Shown: positions 1 to 6,412 of the stretch, piece by piece | Layout: each line of letters begins with the position of its first letter | Numbering within the stretch: position 1 is the stretch's first letter | NCBI GenBank assembly: GCA_946623915.1 | Contig: CAMORQ010000045.1 | Location: 1-10,329 of the forward strand | Direction of reading: 5' to 3' | Length of the DNA: 10,329 nucleotides | DNA from: an uncultured Coriobacteriaceae bacterium | GTDB taxonomy: Bacteria > Actinomycetota > Coriobacteriia > Coriobacteriales > Eggerthellaceae | Notes under the pieces: generated by a model | Database searches by the model: none | Seen by the model: only the letters and a program-made list of their open reading frames with translations | What the model was told of the DNA's origin: nothing | Translations under genes and position numbers: made by a program

Positions 1-1139
1 AGCATCACGAAGTCGGCGCCCATGGCAAGTGCCAGGGTGATGTGGTGGTCGTAGACAATGCCACCATCGGAGCAAATAGGCACATAGATGCCCGTCTCTT
101 CGAAGTACTTGTTCCGTTCGCGCGCCACGTCGATCACGGCTGTAGCCTGACCACGGCCGATGCCCTTCTGCTCGCGCGTGATGCAAATAGAACCGCCTCC
201 GATACCTATCTTGATGAAGTCGGCACCTGCGTCCGCCAGGAAACGGAAACCTTCGCCATCGACGACATTGCCTGCACCAACTTTCACATCGTCGCCGTAG
301 TGTTCGCGAATCCAGGAAATCGTGCGCGACTGCCACTCAGAATACCCTTCGGAGCTGTCTATGCACAACACGTCGGCACCGGCCTCGACCAGAGCAGGCA
401 CGCGCTCTGCGTAATCCCTCGTGTTAATGCCAGCACCCACCATGTAGCGCTTGTGAGAGTCGAGCATTTCCAACGGGTTGGACTTATGGCTATCGTAGTC
501 CTTGCGAAAGACCATGTTCACCAGGCGGTCTTCGGCATCCACCAAAGGCAGCGAATTCAACTTGTGGTCCCAAATGATGTCGTTTGCTTCCTTCAAGGAC
601 GTGCTGTCCGGAGCAACCACGAGCTTTTCGCGCGGCGTCATGAAGTCCTTGACCTTTTCCGAAGGATCCATGCGCGATATGCGATAGTCGCGCTCCGTTA
701 CAACGCCGAGCAACTTACCGTGCGCCGACCCGTCGTCGGTCACCGGCATGGTCGAATGCCCCGAAGCCTCTTTCAGTTCGATAACATCGGCGAGCGTCAT
801 ATCGGGAGACAGGTTCGAATCGCTGGTCACGAAACCGGCTTTGTAGTCTTTTACGCGCGTGACCATGGCCGCCTGATCTTCGACCGTTTGGCTTCCGTAG
901 AGAAAGCTCATACCTCCCTCGGTGGCAAGTGCGATAGCCATGCCGTCGTCGGACACCGCCTGCATGATTGCCGAAACCATGGGAATGTTCAAGCTGATAG
1001 CGGGCTCTTCGCCGCGCTTATAACGCACGAGCGGCGTGCGCAAACTCACTTCAGTGGGGATGCACTCCGATGACGAATAACCAGGAACTAGAAGATACTC
1101 GTTGAATGTGCGAGCAGGTTCGTCGAAATAGAACGCCAT
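1..1139 (-). CDS. guaB: IMP dehydrogenase, C-terminal part cut by window edge
   Basis: This enzyme oxidises IMP to XMP with NAD+, the committed step of guanine nucleotide synthesis in the cytoplasm. The gene reads leftward from ATG at 1137-1139 and is still open at base 1, so 379 codons are visible of the roughly 500 usual for the family; the C-terminal flap region lies outside. Seen: an N-terminal barrel portion (about 1-100), a CBS pair (about 102-160 and 165-220, for example KLLGVVTERDYR and VKDFMTPREKL), then the rest of the barrel with DSSEGYS near 261, GAGNVVDGEGF near 288 and the active-site loop GIGGGSICITREQKGIGRG, whose catalytic Cys is residue 319. SDGGIVYD near 357 is the phosphate-binding turn. 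The GGGSICITRE loop is the variant known from many Firmicutes and gut anaerobes, not the PGSICTTR form. An AAAGGA Shine-Dalgarno sequence lies 8 nt before the ATG. Certain as a family call; only the edge truncation limits it. Confidence 0.96.
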   Translation of the reverse strand, partial: MAFYFDEPARTFNEYLLVPGYSSSECIPTEVSLRTPLVRYKRGEEPAISLNIPMVSAIMQAVSDDGMAIALATEGGMSFLYGSQTVEDQAAMVTRVKDYKAGFVTSDSNLSPDMTLADVIELKEASGHSTMPVTDDGSAHGKLLGVVTERDYRISRMDPSEKVKDFMTPREKLVVAPDSTSLKEANDIIWDHKLNSLPLVDAEDRLVNMVFRKDYDSHKSNPLEMLDSHKRYMVGAGINTRDYAERVPALVEAGADVLCIDSSEGYSEWQSRTISWIREHYGDDVKVGAGNVVDGEGFRFLADAGADFIKIGIGGGSICITREQKGIGRGQATAVIDVARERNKYFEETGIYVPICSDGGIVYDHHITLALAMGADFVM

Positions 1140-1172
1140 GCAAACTGTCCTTTCTTCGGAGGTCTTTTCGTC

Positions 1173-1178
1173 ATTATA
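1173..1178 (-). promoter_or_regulatory. Putative -10 box of guaB
   Basis: On the - strand a perfect TATAAT lies 33 nt upstream of the guaB ATG. It would start transcription near 1166 and give a leader of about 26 nt containing the AAAGGA ribosome site. No good -35 hexamer is seen at 16-18 nt; the -35 position falls in the loop of the hairpin at 1186-1217. It is a likely guaB promoter, but read from sequence only. Confidence 0.5.
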
Positions 1179-1185
1179 AAACATC

Positions 1186-1217
1186 AAGCCCTCATACACA
1201 TCGGCGCATGAGGGCTT
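1186..1217 (-). terminator. Hairpin after the two-TM protein gene, probable terminator
   Basis: Perfect 10-bp arms (aagccctcat at 1186-1195, atgagggctt at 1208-1217) enclose a 12-nt loop. On the - strand the hairpin follows the stop of the 163-residue gene by about 26 nt, and the downstream bases GATGTTTTATAAT carry a short T stretch, so it may terminate the surface-protein unit. The T tract is imperfect and does not start directly at the stem. The guaB -10 box sits directly behind it. Confidence 0.6.
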
Positions 1218-1243
1218 CAAACAACGTATTGTACTTATGCCCA

Positions 1244-1735
1244 TCAAGCAAGGGCGCTCTCCAGGGCGGCACGCGACGTGAACTGTTTTTCCTGATGACT
1301 CCCGTTGCGTCCCACCTTCACGACGGTACCGGTCCAGCTGGCTGCATCCCGGTAGTCATCCGTACGAATGATGTAAGAATAATCAAAGGAGCCTTCTTCG
1401 GGCATGTCCTGGAAATCGAAGCCGTACTTCAAGCTCTTCACCATCTCTTCCACAAGCGCAGCACGCTGGGTGATGTCGGGGCAGTCCAGCATACCAAGCT
1501 CGCAGTTGTACAGCGAGGTCGGCGACACATACACCGTGCGCATCTGCTTCCGGCGACGTTGCTCGAAGCGGTAGATCCCATACCCCATAGCAACAATAGC
1601 CGCCCACCAGACCACGCTGATAATCACATCGGCTGGACCGTCAACCGAGCTGAATCCCAAATACCACCATAGCCACAACAGCGCGAGGGACGCTAGGAAC
1701 AGCGCACCGAGAACAATGAAGTTAACCTTCTTCAC
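1244..1735 (-). CDS. Small two-helix membrane protein of unknown function
   Basis: I do not recognise this 163-residue protein. Two hydrophobic segments are visible (about 7-27, Leu/Trp-rich, and 37-56), followed by the basic patch RFEQRRRKQ near 57-65. The roughly 100-residue C-terminal part is therefore probably cytoplasmic by the positive-inside rule, and both ends would face inward. That part is acidic and aromatic (DFQDMPEEGSFDYSYIIRTDDY) with no catalytic motif I can name. The start is GTG at 1733-1735, chosen because an AAGGAGG sequence at 1747-1753 precedes it by 11 nt. That ribosome site overlaps the last codons of the MBG surface-protein gene, whose stop ends 6 bp upstream, which suggests co-transcription and translational coupling. 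A role linked to the surface protein (folding, localisation, anchoring) is only inferred from the coupling. Confidence 0.8.
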   Translation of the reverse strand: MKKVNFIVLGALFLASLALLWLWWYLGFSSVDGPADVIISVVWWAAIVAMGYGIYRFEQRRRKQMRTVYVSPTSLYNCELGMLDCPDITQRAALVEEMVKSLKYGFDFQDMPEEGSFDYSYIIRTDDYRDAASWTGTVVKVGRNGSHQEKQFTSRAALESALA

Positions 1736-1741
1736 GCTTCG

Positions 1742-4030
1742 CTACGCCTCCTTGCCAGCTTTGCCTCCAGAAGATGCGGGAACCTGTTCGGGGGCGACAC
1801 CTTCGCCCGTGCCGAGCACGGCAGCTTCGCGCATTTCCAGCTCGTATGCATACGCGCGGCGGAAGAACATGACCACGGCACCGTAGATAAGCGTCGCAAT
1901 AAGACCGAGGACGATGTACCAATGCACCCAGCAATCGACCGGCTCGTCGAACACGCCCAGAGGCGTTTCCTCGTCGGCCAAGACTTCCTCTTGTGCGCCT
2001 TCCTCTGTCGCGGGAGCAGCAAGCGGGGTCGGCTCTTCGCCCGAAATAACCTGCTCGAGGTTCTGCATGCCCGTCGCTATGTTCTCGACCGTCGGGTCGA
2101 TGCCTTCGCTCGATTGATCCTGCTGCGCCGAGGACGCCGCATCGGGCGATTCGCTCGCAGCCGAGGCGGCACTTGAAGCAGCGGCTGCGCTCGATTCCGG
2201 CGCCGTCGCCGCATTCGAACCCGAAGACGGAGCGGTATTTGCAGACGGCACGGTCGTAGCAGCGGGAGCACTATACGGCTCGACCGTTTCCACCACGACG
2301 TACTCGATTATTTCCTGCACGGTTTCAACCGCCGGTTCCTCTACCACAACCTGAGGCGCCGAAGCCGATGGAGCAGCTTGGGCGGCAGGCGCCGCAGCTT
2401 GACCGACGCCTTGCGAACCCTGCGAGCCGCCGCTGATCACATTTGGCTGACCGGTGATGGGCTTCGCATCCACCTTTTCGATGACCTCTTCGTAGATCTC
2501 CAAGGTGCCCAGCTCTTCGTGGATTTGATAATTCGCCTGGTTCGCCGTACCGTCCCAATCGATGCGGTATCCGTTCACGGAAGAACCCACGCCCGACTGG
2601 GAACCGGTAACCGTGAAGGTTGCCGTTTCGCCATTAACGAACCCGCCGATTGCACCAGCAGCCGTGAGCGGGGTGCCGTCGGCGTCCTTGAACGCGCTCT
2701 CCGTGAACACCGAAAGCATGGCAGGCTCCACCACCGCTTCGCCGTCGATGGTTTCCACGGTATAGTTTTCGGTAACGTCGTTTTCGTCCGGATCGAGGAT
2801 ACGGACGCTGTCCTCCACGATACTCGTAACCACAACGGCAACATCGGTCGTGCCACCTTCGTAGCGGGCTTCTACCTTGTAGTCGTCGGGAAGGCCCGTC
2901 CAGGTAATAGCGCCAGCATCGATGGGCTTGCCATCGTAGGTTTTGCTCGCGGAAGGAGCGATGACATACACCGCCTCTTCGGCAGGAAGCACGGTAAGCG
3001 TTCCCACTTCTTCAACAAGCTCGTAGTTTTCGGGGTTGCCCGAAACCCACGACAACTCGTAGCGGTTAGGCGACGAGCCGGCATTGGTCTGAGAGCCGAC
3101 CACTTCGAACTCCACCTGATCGTCGCCCCAAAGCGTTTCGACCATCGCTTCGTCGCCTTCGTTCACGTCGCCCCGGTAAACCAGGGGCTCACCGTCGTAG
3201 GCCTTGGTGGCCGAAGGCGTGAAGACGCGCAGCGTGGCAGGTTCGACAACGAGCCTTCCTGCGTCGACAACAGCAGGCTCGTAGTACGCGGTCACGTTCT
3301 GATCGCCGCGCCATATCGTGTAGGAAGCAACCGAAATGTCGGTCGAACCAACATCGGTGAGCGAACCATCGAACTGGGTGACGAAAAGCTCGTCGCCTTC
3401 TTCGAGGCCTTCGACAGCATAAGGAACCGAGTCGAGCGTTGCACCGTCGTACTGCTTCGTCACATCGTCGAGCACGATGGTCGGTGCACCGTAGAGCGGC
3501 TCGGGGACGGTCTTGCCGTCGTCGATGACCGTGTCGTCGATGATGGGCACAACGGGGTTGTCCTCAGGAGGGTTGTCCACATCGAGCGTGGCAACTGCCG
3601 CAATGGAAAGCGCTCCTTCCACGAAGTCGCCTTCTATGGCGTACGTGCCGTCGCCACCGTCGAAAGGCAGGGCGCCGAGGGCGTCTTCCACCGACACCGA
3701 AAACAGAAGGTAGCCTTCTTCGGGTTGGACCTGGAACGAAAACCCAGCATGCGCAGGAAGAGTCACGGACCCCTGGACGGTCTGGCCGTTGATGAGCACA
3801 TGACAGTTTTCCGCAGACACGGAAACCGTTGCCTGCGTTTCGTCGGCCACGGCGTCAAGCGAGACGGCGTCGGTCGACGCTCCATTCGTCAATGCTTCGA
3901 TAGCCCCATCGACGGCATGCGCAATAGTGGTGAGAGAAAAAGTCATGGCAACGGCAACGACAACCGCAACGAGCTTGCCCATTGCAGTGTTGGCGAAACC
4001 GAGCAGACGCGTATAGCTGTTTATTCTCAT
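1742..4030 (-). CDS. MBG-repeat surface protein with C-terminal membrane anchor
   Basis: A 762-residue secreted, membrane-anchored protein. Residues 1-39 form a signal peptide (basic start, hydrophobic 20-35, AHA cleavage site). About 66-150 resembles a beta-rich bacterial repeat module (FQVQPEEGYLLFSVSV). Residues 183-512 hold four MBG-type repeats of about 80 residues, each opening with a variant of K-x-YDG-x-PL (KQYDGATL, KAYDGEPL, KTYDGKPI, degenerate KDADGTPL). Then comes a Gln/Gly/Ala/Ser/Pro-rich stalk (about 530-690), a transmembrane helix at about 702-723, then FRRAYAYELEMRE and a short cytoplasmic tail. There is no LPXTG-type motif, so it is held by the helix and not by sortase. MBG modules are common in large adhesin-like proteins; a ligand cannot be deduced. 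ATG at 4028-4030 has GAAAGGGT 7 nt upstream. It is first in a two-gene unit with the small membrane protein. Confidence 0.88.
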   Translation of the reverse strand: MRINSYTRLLGFANTAMGKLVAVVVAVAMTFSLTTIAHAVDGAIEALTNGASTDAVSLDAVADETQATVSVSAENCHVLINGQTVQGSVTLPAHAGFSFQVQPEEGYLLFSVSVEDALGALPFDGGDGTYAIEGDFVEGALSIAAVATLDVDNPPEDNPVVPIIDDTVIDDGKTVPEPLYGAPTIVLDDVTKQYDGATLDSVPYAVEGLEEGDELFVTQFDGSLTDVGSTDISVASYTIWRGDQNVTAYYEPAVVDAGRLVVEPATLRVFTPSATKAYDGEPLVYRGDVNEGDEAMVETLWGDDQVEFEVVGSQTNAGSSPNRYELSWVSGNPENYELVEEVGTLTVLPAEEAVYVIAPSASKTYDGKPIDAGAITWTGLPDDYKVEARYEGGTTDVAVVVTSIVEDSVRILDPDENDVTENYTVETIDGEAVVEPAMLSVFTESAFKDADGTPLTAAGAIGGFVNGETATFTVTGSQSGVGSSVNGYRIDWDGTANQANYQIHEELGTLEIYEEVIEKVDAKPITGQPNVISGGSQGSQGVGQAAAPAAQAAPSASAPQVVVEEPAVETVQEIIEYVVVETVEPYSAPAATTVPSANTAPSSGSNAATAPESSAAAASSAASAASESPDAASSAQQDQSSEGIDPTVENIATGMQNLEQVISGEEPTPLAAPATEEGAQEEVLADEETPLGVFDEPVDCWVHWYIVLGLIATLIYGAVVMFFRRAYAYELEMREAAVLGTGEGVAPEQVPASSGGKAGKEA
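1747..1753 (-). promoter_or_regulatory. Shine-Dalgarno AAGGAGG inside the end of the surface-protein gene
   Basis: This perfect AAGGAGG sits in the last codons of the MBG protein, 11 nt before the GTG at 1733-1735. It decides the non-ATG start of the small membrane protein and argues for coupled translation. The spacing is somewhat long. Confidence 0.6.
2111..2410 (-). repeat. Low-complexity Ala/Ser/Pro/Gln stalk coding region
   Basis: Codons for about residues 541-640 of the MBG surface protein encode almost only Ala, Ser, Pro, Gln, Val and Glu (for example ESSAAAASSAASAASES). This is typical of an unstructured spacer lifting a folded ectodomain off the membrane. It is a composition bias, not an exact tandem repeat. 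Confidence 0.6.
2495..3484 (-). repeat. Four MBG-type protein repeats in alternating order
   Basis: The repeats cover residues 183-264 (3239-3484), 265-347 (2990-3238), 353-436 (2723-2974) and 437-512 (2495-2722). Repeats 1 and 3 end in NVT/DVT followed by VVEPA and share TDV in the middle. Repeats 2 and 4 share VGSQ/TGSQ, then GSS, N, Y and W, and close in VEEVGTL / HEELGTL. The order therefore reads A-B-A-B, which suggests duplication of a two-module unit. The fourth has lost the YDG core (KDADG). Confidence 0.7.
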
Positions 4031-4197
4031 ACTCGTACCCTTTCAGGCCGCACAAACGTTATGCTCCCTATCCGAGCTAACAACACGCTTATACGTTTTC
4101 TTCGCCGCTGCCGCAAAAAGCGACTCCGGGGACACGCGGAACACGACCCCTCTAAAAAGAGCGGAAATGTCCTCTATTATGATACCAGATTTATGTC

Positions 4198-4213
4198 TAC
4201 CATTACGATGGTA
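4198..4213. promoter_or_regulatory. Inverted repeat TACCAT-N4-ATGGTA, possible operator
   Basis: Perfect 6-bp arms around a 4-bp centre (tacg) lie 17 bp upstream, on the - strand, of the CATAAT candidate -10 of the surface-protein gene, where the -35 element would be. This fits a small dimeric-repressor operator or a short RNA hairpin. Short palindromes also arise by chance. Confidence 0.35.
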
Positions 4214-4247
4214 TTAGCAGTGAATCGCTGATAATTCCTTGGGTAAT

Positions 4248-4265
4248 TCATACAATACGTTTCAT
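4248..4265 (-). CDS. Possible five-codon leader ORF (MKRIV) with strong ribosome site
   Basis: On the - strand GGAGGAGGTG (4271-4280) is followed 5 nt later by ATG (the core AGGAGG is 7 nt away), then AAA CGT ATT GTA TGA. The ribosome site is better than that of any full gene nearby, yet the frame stops after five residues. It could be a leader peptide of the surface-protein transcript (about 220 nt before its ATG), the remnant of a decayed gene start, or chance purine-rich sequence. No clear promoter is seen upstream of it, so expression is uncertain. Confidence 0.2.
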   Translation of the reverse strand: MKRIV

Positions 4266-4385
4266 TTTGACACCTCCTCCACACCATAGGGCAAGTCAGG
4301 CGCGTCTGGGCCAAATGCGCGATAATCGTAAACCGAAGCACTACCACGACAAAAACGTCCGTATATGTCGCGAAAGGAAACGAAC

Positions 4386-5813
4386 ATGGAACGTAAAAAC
4401 GCCTGGAAAGAGTACTCGAGCAAGGACGAGAAAAACCTCGAGAAGCTTTCGTGTGGATACATCGACTTCATCAGCGAATGCAAGACCGAACGCGAATGCG
4501 CGGCTCGCGTTATCGACATGGCTCGCGCTGCGGGCTACACCAGCCTCGACGAAGCGATACGTGCGGGAAAGAAGCTGCAGGCTGGCCAGCGCATCTTCGC
4601 CGAATGCTTCGGGAAGGCCGTCATCTTAGTCCAGATCGGGTCCCGTCCGATGGAAGAAGGCTTCAACATTTTGGGAGCCCATATAGATTCTCCTCGTTTG
4701 GACATAAAGCAGAATCCGCTGTACGAGCAGAACGATTTCGCCTTGCTCGACACGCACTACTATGGCGGCATCAAGAAGTACCAGTGGGTGACCATGCCTC
4801 TATCGATTCACGGAGTCGCGGTGCGCAAAGACGGGAGCACGGAAATCGTCAACGTCGGCGATGGCGACGACGATCCGGTCTTTTGCATCACCGACCTCCT
4901 GCCCCACCTCGGCGCCGAGCAGATGGAAAAGAAAGGCGCAAAGGTTATCGAAGGCGAGGCGCTCGACATACTGGTTGGGAGCCGTCCGCTGAAGATCAGC
5001 GAATCCGCAGCCAAGAAAGCGAAGGAGGGCTCGCCTGAAGCGCTGGCAGCAAAAGAGCCGGTTCATGCCATGATCGCGAAAATCCTTCAAGACAAGTACG
5101 GTATCGAGGAAGAAGACTTCCTTTCCGCCGAGCTGGAAGTGGTGCCGGCCGGACGGGCTCGCAGCTGCGGGTTGGACAACTCGATGGTCATCGGCTACGG
5201 GCAGGACGACCGCGTATGCGCCTACACCAGCCTTATCGCGCAACTCGAAGCGGGCAAGCTGTCCCGCACTGGCGTCTGCGTACTCGTCGACAAAGAAGAG
5301 ATAGGCAGTGTCGGCGCAACAGGCATGACCAGCCTGTTCTTCGAAAACACCATGGCGGAAATCATGTCACTTGCCGGCGAAGGAGGCGATTTGCCCCTGC
5401 GGCGCGCGCTGTCCCGCTCGCACATGCTGTCCTCGGATGTTAGCGCCGCGTTCGACCCCACCTACGCAAGCGCGTTCGAAGCGAAGAACAGCGCGTTTTT
5501 CGGGCGCGGGCTGGTCTTCAACAAGTTCACCGGCGCACGAGGCAAAAGCGGCTCGAACGACGCCAACGCTGAATACGTGGCGAAGATCCGCGCCATCATG
5601 GAAAAGGGTTCGGTCGCCTATCAAACAGCCGAGCTTGGCCGCGTCGACCTGGGAGGCGGCGGCACCATAGCCTATATCCTCGCCAAATACGGCATGAACG
5701 TCATCGATTCCGGTGTGGCGGTGCTTTCCATGCACTCGCCGTGGGAAGTAACGAGCAAAGCCGACATATACGAAGCGCTCAAAGGATACAAGGCGTTCCT
5801 GAAGTACGCATAA
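4386..5813 (+). CDS. M18-family metallo-aminopeptidase
   Basis: A cytoplasmic di-zinc exopeptidase (M18, aspartyl aminopeptidase/ApeA-like family) that removes N-terminal residues from peptides, probably for peptide turnover or amino-acid recycling. Length is 475 residues, normal for the family. The metal-site residues expected from M18 structures are present: His99 in GAHIDSPRLD, Asp264 in SCGLDNSM, Glu304-Glu305 in DKEEIGSVGATGM, Asp351 in SSDVSAAFDP and His450 in SMHSPWE. The stretch LLDTHYYGGIKKYQW (about 120-134) is also typical. I chose ATG at 4386 because GAAAGGAAA lies about 8 nt upstream; an in-frame ATG at 4365 would add seven residues but has no ribosome site. It is the only + strand gene here, divergent from the surface-protein gene and convergent with the ECF operon, so probably monocistronic. 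Substrate preference (acidic or neutral residue) cannot be read from sequence. Confidence 0.95.
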   Translation: MERKNAWKEYSSKDEKNLEKLSCGYIDFISECKTERECAARVIDMARAAGYTSLDEAIRAGKKLQAGQRIFAECFGKAVILVQIGSRPMEEGFNILGAHIDSPRLDIKQNPLYEQNDFALLDTHYYGGIKKYQWVTMPLSIHGVAVRKDGSTEIVNVGDGDDDPVFCITDLLPHLGAEQMEKKGAKVIEGEALDILVGSRPLKISESAAKKAKEGSPEALAAKEPVHAMIAKILQDKYGIEEEDFLSAELEVVPAGRARSCGLDNSMVIGYGQDDRVCAYTSLIAQLEAGKLSRTGVCVLVDKEEIGSVGATGMTSLFFENTMAEIMSLAGEGGDLPLRRALSRSHMLSSDVSAAFDPTYASAFEAKNSAFFGRGLVFNKFTGARGKSGSNDANAEYVAKIRAIMEKGSVAYQTAELGRVDLGGGGTIAYILAKYGMNVIDSGVAVLSMHSPWEVTSKADIYEALKGYKAFLKYA

Positions 5814-5842
5814 ACCAGGTTCGCCGTCAGCGGCGCCTGCAT

Positions 5843-5860
5843 GGAACAGCCAACTGTTTT
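5843..5860 (+). terminator. Weak candidate terminator after the aminopeptidase gene
   Basis: AACAG (5845-5849), loop ccaa, CTGTT (5854-5858) form a 5-bp stem that G-T pairs could extend, ending in TTTT. It lies about 30 nt after the aminopeptidase stop. The stem is short and the convergent gap 5814-5922 has no stronger hairpin with a T tract on either strand. Confidence 0.3.
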
Positions 5861-5922
5861 AACTGCCGCTGTGCACGGGGGTGCGGCACGAGCCTTATGC
5901 GCGGCGGCAGGACTTCACGGTC

Positions 5923-6405
5923 CTACATGGACCCATCCTTCACGTAGGCCCATTCGACGGTATCGCCATCTTCGAGGATGTATTCGGTTGCCGCAAACAT
6001 GGGACTTTCCCCGTTCACCATGTAGGTCCACCCGCTTGCTCCACCGTATTCTTTTTCGTCTAGACCTTCGATGCCCGCCACGTACACACCGTAGCTCGTG
6101 GTTCGCGTGTTCAATTCGAGACCGAGCGCCTCGAGGGCGTCGTAGGCGTTCGCTCCCCCGTCAAGTTCGACGGTCTTCGATGCGCTCACCTGCCCATCCG
6201 CTTCATCGCTGGACACGCTGACGGCAACGGAGATGGGGCCTTGCGGCTGACTGCTGCTAGACGACCCGGAGAACATGCCGCTGGAAAACGCGTAGCCCAA
6301 ACCGAGTGCCGCGACAAGCAGCACAGCGGCAACGACAACAACGATGCCGAGTACCTTGGCTTTCTGAGGTGTTGCCCCTTGGCTTTGTCCAGACGTATCG
6401 CTCAT
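5923..6405 (-). CDS. Membrane-anchored DUF4430 (transcobalamin C-terminal-like) protein
   Basis: A 160-residue protein with a short Ser/Gln-rich cytoplasmic start, one transmembrane helix (about 17-40), a Gly/Ser-rich linker (41-55) and an extracytoplasmic DUF4430 domain (about 57-157). The domain shows the family pattern YDALEAL near 88, YVAGIEGLDEKEYGG near 108, GWTYMVNGESP near 125 and EDGDTVEWAYV at the end. DUF4430 is related to the C-terminal domain of animal transcobalamin/intrinsic factor, which contacts cobalamin. There is no lipobox cysteine, so the protein is held by its N-terminal helix and is not a lipoprotein. It is the last gene of the ECF operon, 7 bp after the S-component gene; its ATG has only a modest ribosome site, so coupling is likely. 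A role capturing substrate for the transporter, perhaps a corrinoid, is inference. Confidence 0.85.
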   Translation of the reverse strand: MSDTSGQSQGATPQKAKVLGIVVVVAAVLLVAALGLGYAFSSGMFSGSSSSSQPQGPISVAVSVSSDEADGQVSASKTVELDGGANAYDALEALGLELNTRTTSYGVYVAGIEGLDEKEYGGASGWTYMVNGESPMFAATEYILEDGDTVEWAYVKDGSM

Positions 6406-6412
6406 GCGTCCA

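Larger units (their letters stand above)
4031..4385. other. Divergent intergenic region between surface-protein and aminopeptidase genes
   Basis: These 355 bp hold no full gene on either strand. Both flanking genes read outward, so promoters in both directions are expected. Candidates are weak. On the - strand a CATAAT lies at 4176-4181; on the + strand a GATAAT at 4321-4326 lies about 60 nt before the aminopeptidase start. Neither has a good -35 partner. The region also holds a perfect short inverted repeat (4198-4213) and a minimal ORF behind a strong ribosome site (4248-4280). It is AT-richer than its flanks around 4150-4270, as expected for regulatory DNA. Confidence 0.55.

Noticed and set aside
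42..1073. A 343-codon open frame on the + strand opposite guaB.
   Set aside because: The - strand encodes clear IMP dehydrogenase motifs over the same bases; the + product is His/Arg-rich and has no family features.
2378..4231. A 617-codon open frame on the + strand opposite the MBG surface-protein gene.
   Set aside because: Its product is Arg/His/Gly-rich with no recognisable domain, signal peptide or hydrophobic core, as expected for the antisense of a GC-biased gene. The opposite strand has a signal peptide, repeats and a membrane helix.
4267..4272. A perfect TTGACA on the + strand that could be a -35 box for the aminopeptidase gene.
   Set aside because: No -10-like hexamer lies 16-18 nt downstream (the bases there are around GGGCAAG). 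The hexamer overlaps the edge of the - strand ribosome site and is probably coincidental.
5814..5922. A small gene in the convergent gap between aminopeptidase and DUF4430 genes.
   Set aside because: Short frames here run into the 3' end of the neighbour gene or lack ribosome sites, and none has protein-like composition.
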